A stretch of 64,000 nucleotides of DNA. It comes from Promerops cafer (taxonomy: Eukaryota > Chordata > Aves > Passeriformes > Nectariniidae). The notes beneath the pieces are model-generated. The model ran no database searches and had not been told where the DNA came from. It saw only the letters and a program-made list of their open reading frames with translations. Below, piece after piece: positions 1-12,268 of the stretch. A program made the translations under genes and the position numbers. Within the stretch, counting starts at the first letter, position 1. Each line of letters opens with the position of its first letter. Location of the stretch: contig VZSE01002700.1 in NCBI GenBank assembly GCA_013398275.1, positions 2,147,792 through 2,211,791 of the forward strand, given 5' to 3'.

Positions 1-3000
1 AGGAGGAAACACTCCTCCTGGATTTGTCACAACTTTCCCAAGGGTAATGTCTCTTTCCTAGACATTTCTAGTTGGGTGGTAGGTCATAACATAACAGACT
101 GAGCATCTGCTGAGCTCAGTGAGTATAGGGTACTTCCTGTCTGAGTAGTGGTTATGAAGACAGGAAGGGGATTGCAATCACAGTTTTGCACTTAGATATT
201 TGTATCTGCCTATGTCCATATCTAGGACATATAGACATATCTAGGTCTAGATGCTTTATAAACTCTTGATATTAGGAGGAAATTTGGCACTAGTTGAAAT
301 TACTGACATTATTTTAACCGGCTCAAACTGAGGTATAGTAGCACCCTTCAAATGCTGTGGATGGGGCAGAAAAAGAGGCTTTGCACATTATAATCTTGAA
401 CACTAACTGGCACAAGTGGGTTTTGTTCTGACTGTGAACTCTAAGCAGGACTGGAATAAAAATAAAAATAATGGTGAAAAAGTTAAGTGAGAATAATCAA
501 ATAATATAATGATTTTTGTATCAAGCTTTCACATTTACAGTGGTTTGTATTGCGTCTATAAAATCAGGGTAAAATAAACCAACTGGATGTACCACCTAGT
601 CTTTCTTTGAGAACAGGGGATTATTTCTGAAATTATTATGATATAAAAATGCTATATAACCTCAGGAGAAGGTTTCATTGATAGTGCTTAGTATTATCAG
701 TATTATCAACTGAAGCTTTGTCAGTGCAGAAGTTCAATTCACCTCTTTTAAATTACGTGAAGAATAACTTGTTCTAAAAAATGCACTGTGCTGATTTGGA
801 TCTGCGGGGTAGATGTCTTCCTCATTTTTTACTAGTCAATTCTTTGATAACAGCTGAGGCAATCAGGAACTCTTTTACCTGCCTGATTCATGTTGTCCTT
901 TGTTACCCCTCCTTCACATTTAATGAATCCATATATTGATTCCTAAACTACTGGAGATGATTGAGCTTATATATTTTTGCCACAATAAAACAGTCACATC
1001 TGAGTTTTCAGATGGAGACAGAAACAAATATGCTAAGCATAGAGAAGTTTAACTTTCAAGGCAGCCTTACATCTATTTCATATTCTAACAACAGTAATAA
1101 CTGGGTTAGTTGATAAATAGTATTTTGCTTCTTGTATTTCCACTTATATCTCCTGTAAAATATGACCTAGCAGGCACAATCTTTTAATACTTTCTAGGTG
1201 GGGTATCTTAAAAAACACCAAGAGAAGACTGCTTAGCCTCTGGGTTCTGCCAGGCATAAAATGGGGAACCAGCACAAGGGTTTGGACTGACACTACTCTG
1301 AAAAATAGTGGGGAAAAGAGGGTTAGGCAGACCACCAGAACTTCACAGAGCTTCATAGTGAAAACCTTGTTCTTTAGAAGACTTCAAAACTTGAAACTGC
1401 AGTGATGGTTCAGAGGGTCTAAGTCTTGTGTCAAAATCTATTACCTGTTTGGTACTGGATTATTAGCATAAAAAATAACTTTAGGATACTATGGTGGTTT
1501 TAAGAATGCCATGTTACATATAGATACTGGTACATAATCCTCAGTTACTTATCCTCAAAACTACACATGATTGTTAGCCAAATTAAATAATTCCAAGAGT
1601 TTTCATATGTGTGTGGGTTTTTTTGATTTAAAAAATGGACCGAGTAGATGAGTCTTCTGTTCTTGAGTTTTGACATTTTCTCTTCTGTGCCTGGTAGACA
1701 GTTTTCAGTAGATATGCTTTTGATATTTACACTACTTTTTTGGAACTTTTTTCACCTCTGCTTTTGAGAAAACCCATGAAAATTAGGTGAATCCCTGAAA
1801 GTATACTTTATAAAGAAGCAAAGTATAAAACGATGTCTGAATTCTAGGCTGTGCTAATATCTTTTAAATGCTTGGATCATGAACTGATAACTGCATAGAT
1901 TTCATACACGTGATATGATAAAATATATTATTTTTATGTCACAAGCTTCCGACTAATACAGCTACATCAATATATCTCTATAATAAAACAAATAATCAAA
2001 AGCAAACACAATAACCTTAAATTAATATAGTAATTAATTATTCAGGTCTGTGAAAATCAGAATGGTATTTGCAGGGTGGGGGAGTGGGGTGTTATTGTTG
2101 TTTCGGATGCAGGATAAAAACCATCACCCCCTTGGGCAGAGCACCATGACCCAATGGCTGGAAACTCATTACAGGAAAACACAAACATAGGTAATCTAAA
2201 ACTATTTTCAGAGTAAAAACCAGTAATAACTCTTGCTGTGAAAACAGCACACTTCTCCCTTAACAGTGTTAAGTGATCTTTAATGATTCCCTCTGCACAA
2301 GAAACCACTGATGCATTTTGGTTTCCCCATATTTCCTTAACTTATTGGATAAATACATCTCTATTTGCTGTATGGGGCTGTTCTTTAATTTTTACAGTAA
2401 CTGTGATCTTCAAATTTTGATTCTGGATTGAACTCTCTTGGTCAAATGACAATGCTATGTGTTTCATAAATTGCATTTGTAGCTGTTAGCCTCAGCAGTT
2501 TGCATCTCAGCAGTCATGGAGCTGTGTGTTTTTAAAAATGTAATAAACATCATCCACACAAACTCTAGATGATGTTTCCAGTAAAAGCATTTTCAAAGCA
2601 CTGTGGCCCAGCTACTGGATTTTACTGGAGTGAAATGTGCTTTTACTCTTCTTCCTAATGCTTTTCCCTCCTGGCACATAAGATACCATGATATTTATAG
2701 TTACCCTCCAGTTCTTCATTTCAAATTTTATTTTACTGTGTTAAGAAAACAAACTAAGTCATCTATGTATATCTATGTATATTTTTAGTCCTCAAGGTTT
2801 ACCTAATTTCACTCTGCAAAAGCAATGATTTTTAGATTTGAAAAACAATTTACTTACACAAAACATAGAGCATCTTGAAGGAGCTTCTTTCACTACATGT
2901 TTGTGAAGATAGCCACCCATTAAATCATCGAATATTACACTTTCTATAGCACCTAAAAAACAAGTTATAGGGGAAAGAAAGTAGCAACCATGGATCTGCC

Positions 3001-6000
3001 TTGAAGACCTGTTTTCTCTAGTCAACACATAACCACAAAGCTCTGTGAAGGTTCATCTGGCATTTTCAAAGGCATAATCATTTATTTTTTGCCCAGCTAC
3101 AGTCAATATTGTATTATGGCCATTACTTTACCAGAACACTCCCCGATTTCACAGCAATATGCCCCAGCATTTAATCAGATCTTTGTTGCACTTTGTGCAC
3201 AGCATGGTACCATGTAAAAACAGCTGTTCTAATAAATTCCTTTTCCCTTTTAGTGAATTTATTCAAATATTTATAAATTCTATGTTGTAAAGGTGTCCAC
3301 TGAGCCTTTGGATTCAACCCTCACAAAAAAACTGTGAGTATCTGGCCATGGCAGTTGTCCCCATCTTCTGACTACCCACCAGTTTATCAACTTCATTTGT
3401 CTTCCTGGCCAGTTTTATCCTGGTCACTCCCTTCCTCATTCAGACTAAACCAACTGAGGAAATCAGAGAGAAACATACTTACCTGCAAACTCTCAGTTAG
3501 GGCCACTTTAGGCTTCTATCAAACACCTTTAACTCCAGATAATCCTGCTTTAATCATATTTTACCACAAGACATCAGGAAAAGGATTTCATGTGTAAGAG
3601 TATCATCTCTGAAGGTCCAAGATATTGCCCAGCTGACATATCAACACTGAAGTTTCATGTGTGCTGCTACTTTCAAGCACATTCATTACACTTAATAAAT
3701 AATAGCATTTGGTTTTTATATATTGCTTCATAGTAACTGTATGTTCATGTCAAAGTTGATCAAAACTTCTCCATATCCCAAAAGCAAGTGTTTTGAAACC
3801 AGTTAGTCTGAAGTGTGTCGGTTAATTTATGCACTGATATTCCCATCAAGTATAACAAGACAATGCATTCTCTCTTCCTCAGCCATAATTTTGAAATGTT
3901 CATTCTTGTACACCGATCTTTTCCGAGAGTCAAACTCCCTTAAAAACTCAGGCAGCTAAAAAATAATGCCCCATCATGTCTTCAACTAATACTATTGAAC
4001 TGTGTAAAAAAGAATCTTCTCAGAGTTTCTGCTTCTTTGCCTCAATTACAAAACAGGAACGCTGGAAGGCTCCCACAGAGAACAGACTGAAAATCAACAC
4101 TAGACCTGGCACGACTGTGTTGCTGTGATCCCAGGGGAGAGGCAGGTAGACATCTGGGAGAGGAATGCCTACTTTAATCTTCTTAATGCACCTTTTTTTT
4201 CTATGAGCGTGCTATTTTATACCCCATACACTATTTAGAACTTGGGTTACCTAATAGCCTTTCTAGATGCTATAGGTTCTCTGTTAAACAGAGGATTAAG
4301 ATTTCAGCAGTGTCAGTTAACTGGCAGCTACTGCATGAATCTCCACTGTCAGTGTCCCAGCAGCGTCAAAAGTGCACCCAGTGAAGTGACTCACTTGGCC
4401 TTTAGGATTCTGAAGGGATTTTGTGTTTCTAAGTGTACTGAGCTCACCAGAAGTGACAGATATTGTGGTGCTTCTAAGAGTAGTCCCTACTTCAGAGCTG
4501 AGTGATCTGCAGAGCAAAGGCATTTTAGGCCTTATATTCCATAGAATTGGGGTGTTCCAGTTATTCATATCTCTGATAAGGAAAGAACAAGAGGTCATAC
4601 ACTTTTTATATGGTCTTTATTGGCTGATCTCAATGGGATTGTCCCTCTGTCTTCAACAACTGATTTAGCTTGTATGCCTTCTTTTTAGTTTTGCACTCAT
4701 ATTTATCATGATTTTTGTTTAGAAATGGTTGAAAATCTCTTGATATGTGGACAAATGAATAAAGATAACCTTTCTCCTGAACGTAGGTGTAACAAGATAT
4801 ACTTCTTTATGTTATATAGCTACTTGGCAAATAATCTTTCTGTTATTACAGCTGGTACTGTAAAATTTAAACTGAATACCACACTATGTTTTTGCTGTCA
4901 ATACTGTGTAAATAATATATTCCTTATTTTTTTAGCTGTTCTCCTTCAGCATAAGCATTTACACTGTAAGCCATTTGAATCTATATTTTTTTAATATTGT
5001 TTGTACGGGATTTCTTCAGTGCTGCTTGATGGACTTGCACTCCTTTCTGTGCTGGTGAATAACAGCAAGTTCAACTGTACCTGTGTTACCTCGAATTTGG
5101 TGGTCAGGAAGGACTGACAGAAAGACTCTCTGAAAGAAGAGAGTTTACCCCCCCTGGCAGAGGGACTTCCTGCTTTCTCCTTTGGTCCATCAGTCACAGA
5201 ATGTAAGCACAAAAATCTCTCAGATGCTCTTGAGCTTCATGTGCTGAGTTGGTAAAGTGATTCTCAGATGAGAACATTTCAGTTATTTAGCAGCCACTTC
5301 TGCCACAAGCAGTAGTATTTTTATCTCAGTAAAACCCATTTACTGATGACACCACAAGTCAGTCAAAAGTCCAGGCAGGGAAGCAAAAAAAATAAACTCA
5401 ACAGAGATTTAGTCTTACTGACGTATATATAGTATATGTTTACAGTACCAAATTAACATACAATCTTCTCTCACTGGAGGCACTGTTTGTGCACTCCTCA
5501 GCTTGTTTAGCCATTTGATTTATCTCAGGTTATAGAAGGGAACAACCCTTCCTCCCTGCAGCAGCCAAAAACCTTCTATACTCTCTCACTTTAGCACTTT
5601 TGCATCTATTTCTCATAAGGAAATACTAAAGAGTCTTGGTCTTTCACAAGCAGAAGACACCCCAAAAATCACCCAGCTTTTCTACAGAATGGTGTATGTG
5701 TCCGCTCCCCATACAGATGACCTTTTCTGCCTGACTAAATTCAAGCACCTAAGTTAGATGCCCAATCAGCTTAAACTTCTTTTACAGACAAGGCAGAGGA
5801 AGAGCATTTCCAGGTAATTGTTTGGGGTTTTTTTTGGTAGGTTGAATGACATCTACAGTAGATATGTGGGAGAACTGTACTTCCACTAGGCTATCTCATA
5901 CTGCCTGAAATTACATTGGATGAAGGTCTAATAATCTCCAGTAAGATGGACTGAATCATCCTTGTGTGCATCAGTCTCCATACAAAATTTTCATAAAGTT

Positions 6001-6322
6001 ACAAACAGTTCAAGTAATACTTTTAAAAGTGGTAAGACCAGGGTGGGTGTTTTCCTGTTCATCACATGAGAAAAGTAAAGTTCTATAAGATACAGCTCAC
6101 AGGTTCAAAAAGGAAAGTAGCATGGTACTTGGCTCACACCATATATTGAAAATTGCCTCTCATGCAAACACTAAATCACCCTCCTCTCGCATGGAACTCT
6201 TGCATGCTGTGATTGTAGCTCTGTAGAATAAAACCCTGTAAATCATGAATTCTATGACTAATGTAGCCAGATTTACACTGGTGGCCCTTTCTCTTTGTTT
6301 AAGGATTTCAAATGTATTTAAA
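1..6322. other. Unannotated AT-rich noncoding DNA
   Basis: I see no recognisable gene or repeat family in this stretch. Short open frames of 60-93 codons occur on both strands, overlap one another and show no domain, signal peptide or coding-like composition. The only local structure worth noting is a perfect 10-bp unit (atctatgtat) repeated twice at 2761-2780. Old, fully decayed repeats could be present but cannot be named by eye. Confidence 0.6.
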
Positions 6323-6410
6323 CCATGGAATCATATAATCAAAATATGCTGAGTTGGAAGGGATTCATCAGGATCATTGAGTCCAGTTCCTGTACATTAA
6401 CATCTTTTAC
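6323..6410 (-). mobile_element. CR1 LINE 3' end fragment
   Basis: The sequence around 6326-6395 (ggaatcatataatc, then gagttggaaggga and gtccagttcctg) reads as the reverse complement of the 3' end of an avian CR1 non-LTR retrotransposon of the CR1-X/Y type. Members of that family end with short ATTCTATGA-like units and a GTCCCTTCCAACTC-like block. CR1 is the dominant LINE of birds and is usually 5'-truncated, as here. The following 150 bases up to about 6560 may be a more decayed continuation, but I cannot align them with confidence. Confidence 0.75.
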
Positions 6411-7010
6411 TTGTCTGTGTAATTAACATTCCTTGATATCACCTTTATGAATGCTTTTGTCAAGCAGTACACTCTGTCCCTGAACATTCATTTTTGTGCA
6501 GAAGTTTTGAGAACCTCCTGTACCTCATTATGGGACCACAATGTTCAGACTGGGACCTTCATAGCCTAAGTGGACTGATGAAACAGTATCTGCATTAGAG
6601 ATGCCTGGTACTCTTTATAGCTCTCCTTTTTTACTTTCTTTCCTTTACTGTTACTATAAAAGACCAAATCCATCGTTGATATAGTTGCTCTGAAGCCAGT
6701 GAAGTTACTTCCCGGGATGAGTGTGACCCATTTTGTGCTTTTCAAGAGCCTAACTAACAATAAATGTCACATCCCTGTCACAGCTCTAATGCTGTTCAGA
6801 GGACAGATGTACAATACCTCTTTGTCTTCTTCCTGCTCGTAACGAGCAGTGTAGGTCATCTGCATCATTAACATTTGCAGCTGATGCATTTGTGTAGTCT
6901 GTATACACTTGGAACTGCATAGACCTTCTCATTGTTTTCAGAACCTTGATTTTTCATAGTATTATCATCATCCAAATGTATTTAAGGATGAAACTATTAG
7001 AAACACAATT
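6411..7010. other. Unannotated; small perfect hairpin
   Basis: There is no recognisable gene. A perfect 8-bp inverted repeat (ctgctcgt / acgagcag) with a one-base spacer lies at 6833-6849. The start of the interval may hold the eroded remainder of the adjacent CR1. Confidence 0.5.
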
Positions 7011-7638
7011 GGTGAATTAATGTCATGAGGGCTGCTGCTGGCAGCTCATCAATTTTTGATATGCCACTCAGACAAATGAAACATAAGCCACCCAGAACAA
7101 GGGGACCTTTTGACACTTCAAAGGAAACCCCTATGGGTGGTTTCCTCTTGAAGCTGCACTAAACTGGCTCAATCTCCTCAGCTGGAAGCTGCCAATGTCT
7201 CATTAACCCCTAAACAGGCCCTGCATGAGCTTTTCTTTTCAGCTATAATTATGCCATGCACTCCTGTTATGCTGTACTGAATTGCAACACTGTCACCAGC
7301 ACATTATAAACATCCACCCTAATTGAAAAGCAGATTAGACTCGTGTTAATTAGAGAAAAAGCCCGCCCACTTGCATGCATTATGATTGCCTCTTAAATAC
7401 TGAGGATGTTGAAATCCCTCAGAAAGACAAGGCAGACTTAATTGCAATAACCTGCAAATTAAGTTTAATTTACTTTAAATTTACCGGTTTAGCAGGCTCA
7501 TTTGATGGTGTTAATGTTCTAGCAAATTAATTATCTGAATTAGTCATGCCTGGTGGAGTTTTGCAGCAGAATACATTGTACAGTGGCCTATTAATAACAG
7601 ACAAACAGGACAGGATTAATGAGAAGCTTATGCTAAAG
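7011..7638. promoter_or_regulatory. Candidate conserved noncoding regulatory element
   Basis: This 0.6-kb block looks different from its surroundings. It has no microsatellites or poly(A), mixed composition, and repeated TAAT/ATTA homeodomain cores. Examples are ttaattag near 7345, gcaaattaag near 7454, and a TTAATTA core at 7527-7533 followed at once by further ATTA-like sites. This texture is typical of deeply conserved vertebrate developmental enhancers in gene deserts. No exon-like ORF with splice sites overlaps it. The call is from sequence texture only; conservation was not measured. Confidence 0.45.
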
Positions 7639-7654
7639 TTTTTTTTTTTTTTTT
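7639..7654. repeat. Poly(T) tract
   Basis: An uninterrupted run of 16 T closes the regulatory-looking block on its right side. No CR1 or SINE body is visible beside it, so it is best read as a simple homopolymer. Confidence 0.9.
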
Positions 7655-8912
7655 AAAATGAGGATCTTTCATGATTTCAAATATAATCACCCAAGTGCAA
7701 ATACAGACACAGAATATAAAAAAACTGAAATTTATTACACTCTATGGCATGCCATCTAGGAGAAACAGTAAAACATTACCAGTGAAATATTTGATAGAAA
7801 GAAGCTTCTTCTATGCACTCAAGTAGATCACTTCTCACAGCAAACCATTTCCCATTATCTGGTATGTCTCTATGAGACTTCAAATACGTAAGTGCTTTCA
7901 AGAGTACTTGTACTGTAGAGAGAGAGCTGATAAATAAATTAGAAATAACATCTCATACGTTAATTCCATAGTCCACTTTGTGGCTTATGAGGCAGTAGAA
8001 TTGCTTTTTTTTGTATTCCATTGCTAACCACTGTCTGCTCCCATTTAAAAAAAAAAAAAAGGAAAAAAAATAAAAAGAGAAATACCTTCCCCAGAGATAT
8101 AGCTGCAAGTAAACTGCAAAAAGAAGCATCCTTACTTCCCTCTGCTCCTTATAAAAATACAAGTTGAAAAAGCATCTCCTAATAGCCTTTGGAACAGCTC
8201 TCAAAATAAAGATATAATTGGCTTTGTAAACATTGTCAAAGTACAATCATTCACCCTGCAGAAAGTGTTGTCTGACACTGTGTGAGCAACAAAGATAGCA
8301 GTGACAAATATCCTTTTTAGCTGGTCTTGATCATGAAAGTTTAGTCTGCTTATGTGCTAAGTGTTGCCTCTTCCATTAGGGTCCACAGCCATCCCAAATA
8401 TAATGAGGTTTATTAAATTCAACTCTCTCTCCCTCTGGACAACAGGAAAAGCCTATGGGAGCACAAAAGATAATCCTCGATGAGTGTGAACTGAATGTGA
8501 TTGAATATAAAACTCTGTATTATTGATTGGAATGTGTATGTTATAGCCATTGGTCACTGAGAGTAGCTGTGTCTTGTGTTGGTTTCAAAGGGCTCTCAGG
8601 CTGGTGTGCAGTTCCCAGTGAAAATGCCCAAATTTACATTATTCTTGCATATAGTGCAATGCCTGGAAAATAAAAATGTCACCCCTTGAAAAGAAAGACT
8701 GAACAATGCATTCCTTAAAAACAGATTATCTCATTAAAGAATAAAAGGTCTGGTAAGAGAAAAAAAAAATGCATAGTTGCTCTATGGGATATATTTCAAT
8801 TTTTGAGGAAAAAAATAGAATTTAAAAAATGGTTTCAATATATTTTTGGTATTGTATTGATGTATCACGTAGACCCTTTCTGCTTTTCTTATTATTTCTT
8901 CCTCTCTCTCAG
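7655..8912. other. Unannotated; A-rich tract inside
   Basis: There is no recognisable gene. An A-rich tract (A14, GG, A8, T, A5) occupies 8047-8076. A 97-codon frame on the minus strand runs through this tract and is read from low-complexity sequence, so it is not a credible gene. Confidence 0.6.
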
Positions 8913-8999
8913 ATGAAATTACAGTTTGAAGCACTAAATGAAACTGGCACAAAAGCAGCCATTATTAAAACTGAGCTGAAAAACGAAAAAAAAGGGAAA
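8913..8999 (+). CDS. Candidate internal coding exon, 29 codons
   Basis: A long pyrimidine tract ending in ctctctcag at 8904-8912 makes a near-ideal 3' splice site. It is followed by an open segment of exactly 87 nt (29 codons, phase 0 at both ends) and then gtaatt, an acceptable but weak 5' splice site. The predicted peptide begins MKLQFEALNETGTK. It is hydrophilic and rich in Lys and Glu, as in coiled-coil proteins. I do not recognise the protein. The ATG at the exon start need not be an initiator. The frame stays open only to a TAA at 9012-9014 if unspliced. The segment may equally be a cryptic exon or chance. Confidence 0.25.
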
Positions 9000-10500
9000 G
9001 TAATTCTGCTTTAAAAAGCATGTTCAGGAAGGGTTGAGATGATTTTAGTAAGAACCCGTAGGGAATGAGAACTACACAATGAAGGAAATGGATTCCTGTG
9101 ACACATAAACAAAAGGCAAATGACTAATATATTTACATATAACATGTGGTGTATTCATTGCCCACCATGGTGACAGAATTGTTTATTTCATTTATAATTT
9201 ATACAGCAAAACCTTATTATATGTGTAACTAATTTGCCTGATGATAATGTGCAGTAGGAGATTAGGTTTCCATTATATTTTGTCATTAAGAACAAAAGAT
9301 TTTCATTCGCTGGTTAATTTTTTTTCTTAGTCCCCATCCCACAGAACACACCCTATACATATTTCCCTCAAATCATTATGATGCTGAGCTAAGTAGAAAG
9401 TAGCAAGGAACTTCTGAAAAAAGACTCCTATAAAATCCCTCACACACAAATCCACCTTTGCTTCTGGAATTTCTTATGATATCAGTAATGACAATATACC
9501 AAGAAACCCTCACAGGTGATGTGCAAATACAAAAAAAAAAAAAAAATGGAATAAATATAGGCTCCAGAAAAGCTTTTCTCTGAGAGACAGGGAAAAAAAA
9601 TCAAACATTTTACCAGAAGCAACATTAGAATATGTGACTAGACAGTTCATCCCAGACTACAGGGAGCGGGTGGGTGGGTAGGCAGTGATGAGGGAATTAT
9701 CTTGATGTATTTTCCACTGTGGCACATGAGACAGTGCAATTCTCTGAAAGGAATTGCTAGCACCAAGCCAGTAATTCCCCTCTGTGGTATTACAAAGTGT
9801 GTGTATTACAAAGAGGGAAGGGAGTGTGTGGGAGAAGAACCTATGAAGTGCTGTACATGTTTCCAACACCGTGAAGCACGTATGACCTTGAATCAATACA
9901 AACATGCTTGCCAAAGCATGAACGCTGTGTTAGAAGCATGCATACATGCACATATGTTGAATTTATATCTTTGTTACCTTTCAGAGACAACTGAAAACCC
10001 CAGATCTAACAGATTTGTTTGGTTGTTTGGCTGCTTAACCCTTTGGAAGTCTAGTTTGCATTGTATAGTGAAATCAGCCTATTGAAGAAAAGCAGAAAAA
10101 TGCTTTCAAATAATAGGGGATATTTTCCTGTTTAACTCAGAGCTCTAAAGCACCTTTTAAAACAGCAGGTCATACCACTTCAGTCTAAAAATCTGTGCAA
10201 AGATGTCAAAGTTTCTAAAGAGTGCGCTAATACAAGAACTTTCTTTGGATGAAGTGACACTCAGTGTTGTGAGTATACACAAAAAACTAAAACTTTTGCA
10301 ACCTAAATTAATGTACTGCAAAAGTATCTCCTCGTGGACACCCTGCCAGTCATCACTGTTTGTTAACCATGAATACAGACAAGTCTGAAAGCGCAGAGGG
10401 CAGTTGAAAAAGTGCATCTCAGCAAGCAGAGAGTGAGCAGGTAAGAGACACTGCCTGTTTTCAGGAAAAGTAGTAAGACCATGCAACAACCTAGTCTGGG
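9000..10500. other. Unannotated noncoding DNA with a poly(A) tract
   Basis: No gene is supported. A run of 16 A lies at 9531-9546. A 127-codon plus-strand frame at 9702-10085 has no recognisable domain and is overlapped by an 85-codon frame on the other strand, so I treat both as chance. Confidence 0.55.
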
Positions 10501-10763
10501 GACCAGCCAGCTGGGCAGCAGTTTTGCAGAGAAAGACTGCAAAGACTCATGTTCTGGTGGACACAAAGTTGACCATGAACCAGCAAAATCTGCTTGTAGG
10601 AAAGATGGTGAGAGGAAGATGGAGCCAGACTCTTTTCAGTGATGTCAAGTGACAAGACAAAGGACAGTGGCCTCAAAATGAAACACAGGAATTTCCATTT
10701 AACCTTAAGGAACAATATCAGATTGCACACTGAGGTTGTGGACGCCTCATTTTTCAAGACGTC
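10501..10763 (+). mobile_element. CR1 LINE, 5' portion of interrupted copy
   Basis: Reading 5' to 3', the segment contains several diagnostic stretches of the CR1 end of ORF2 and 3' UTR: gctgggcagcagttttgcag, ctggtggacacaaagttgac, gagccagactcttttcagtg and gaaacacaggaatttcc, then gttgtggacgcctcat. Family knowledge says these continue into a TTCAAAACC-like block. Here they stop abruptly at 10763 where a solo LTR begins. The CR1 resumes at 12134. The body has internal deletions relative to the family, so this is an old copy that cannot move. Confidence 0.8.
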
Positions 10764-12133
10764 TGTCTCGGTTTGAGAGGAAATGAGTTTTTTGGGAAGT
10801 TTTAGTTAAACCAATCAGTGGCCAGGTTTGAATATTGACACCTGGTGTGACCACTGAAGACGTGAGTCACCTCTGAAGACACACGGGGTTAAAAGCAGAG
10901 ATTTCCCAGAGTTCGCTCTCTTCCGCCCGTGGTAGCCCAGGGAGCGGCACCGTCTCTGCCCCGCCCGGCCACATGGCTGGGTGGGGGAGGGAGCCATGGA
11001 GGCCCAGGCTGAGGTAGGCCGGAGCCCCGGAGAGAGGGAGAAGGTGGAAGGTGGCCAGCCCCTGCAGGACCGAGGGGTGGAAAAAACACCGAGGTATCTT
11101 TTGTCCCCCCCCCCCAACCCCAGAAGAGCGAGCGAGCCTGTGCCGGCAGAGGAGGCGGCAGGGGGGGGTGATGCCCAGCATGTGGGAGTGCCACCGTGAG
11201 ATCTCAGTGCCCTGAGGGCAGCGGAGCTCGGACTTTTAACCCTTTCCTGGGTGAAGGAAACTTTGTGAAACATTAGTCCTCCTGGCTGGTGGTTGGAGAG
11301 AGAAGAGAGACAGTCTGGGACCTGAGATGTTAAGAAGATGTGGAAAAGCTGAAGTGGGAGGAGATGATGGAGTGGCTTTTTTAGCTGGACTTTTCTTGTA
11401 TAGCCATAGACTGAACCAAGCTACCTGTAATACATGAGACTGCATTTGGGTGGATGCTATAGCCTGAGCCAAGAGACTGACCTGCTGTAATGATATTATA
11501 TAAAGGAGTGAACAGAGGAAGATGAAGAGGGCGTGGTGGTGCCTTCCATCTTCAGGGAGAAGAGCTCTGTTCTTGAGAAAACCCTCGGCCCCAGGGGATG
11601 AGAAAATGGGGGGGACTGTTGTCCCAAAAATGAGACACGGTTGTTTTTTTCGGCACTTGGCAAAGCATCCTTGAAGAACCCTGAGCAGTTTCGGTCCATG
11701 GACGGTGGTGAGAGCACTGTACATGGAAGGAGCATGTCACCATGGCAGAGTTTCTCCGGGCGGTGCCATGTGTGACAAAGAAACATGGGGAGTTTCAACC
11801 CTGTTTCGTGGGGAGGACTGTGGTACAAGAGAGACTCCTCTCTCCCCTGATGGACTGAGAATTGATTACTTGAGTGAGGGTAATTTGATCAGGACTCCAA
11901 GATTTTTGTCTCACTGTGCTTTGGTGAAATTGGGTGGGAGGAGGAGGAATGGTTTAAAAGGTTTTCATTCTGTTTCCTTTGTGTTTTCTGTTAGTTTGTA
12001 GTTTAATAAAGTTTTTTTCCTCTCTAAGTTTGAGCCTGCTCTGCTCTGCTCTTGGTCGCATCTCACAGCAGTTAGTTAAAGAAAATACATTTTCATGGGG
12101 GCACTGGCATTGGGCCAGCACCAAACCTTGACA
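10764..12133 (+). mobile_element. Solo LTR of an endogenous retrovirus, ERVL-like
   Basis: The element starts TGTCTCGGTTTG and ends CAAACCTTGACA, terminal inverted repeats matching at 10 of 12 positions. It is bounded by a 5-bp target duplication, acgtc at 10759-10763 and atgtc at 12134-12138, differing only by a CpG-to-TpG change. A TATA-like TATATAAA lies at 11497-11504 and AATAAA at 12005-12010, giving a U3-R-U5 order on the plus strand. No gag, pol or env lies next to it, so the provirus was lost by LTR recombination. U3 holds a GC- and CpG-rich segment (about 10880-11220), the only CpG-island-like DNA in the window. The 5-bp duplication favours ERVL; ERV1 is possible. Confidence 0.85.
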
Positions 12134-12268
12134 ATGTCAAAAACAAAAACATGTTCCTGGGCAACCTACCCTTGTCCTTCCTTGAGCAGGGGTGAGTTGG
12201 ACTAGGTGGTCTCCAAAGATTCCTCCTGACCTCAATGATTCTGTAGTTTTGTGGTTCTGTGATCTTTT
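12134..12268 (+). mobile_element. CR1 LINE, 3' portion of interrupted copy
   Basis: This segment carries the classical CR1 tail in order: gttcctgggcaacct, ccttgagcaggg, gagttggactaggtggtctcc, cctgacctcaatgattctg and a final gtggttctgtgatct. It continues the CR1 that stops at 10763, so the LTR inserted into a CR1 already fixed there. The two halves are colinear and on the same strand. Confidence 0.9.

Noticed and set aside
9702..10085. 127-codon plus-strand frame
   Set aside because: No domain, unusual Cys/His composition from chance codons, and an 85-codon antisense frame overlaps it. No splice or promoter context.
10815..11724. Open frames of 101-162 codons on the minus strand
   Set aside because: They lie antisense inside the solo LTR, overlap in several frames and reflect its GC-rich U3 rather than a gene.
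11705..12001. 98-codon plus-strand frame
   Set aside because: It is internal to the LTR, in the R/U5 area, without any domain.
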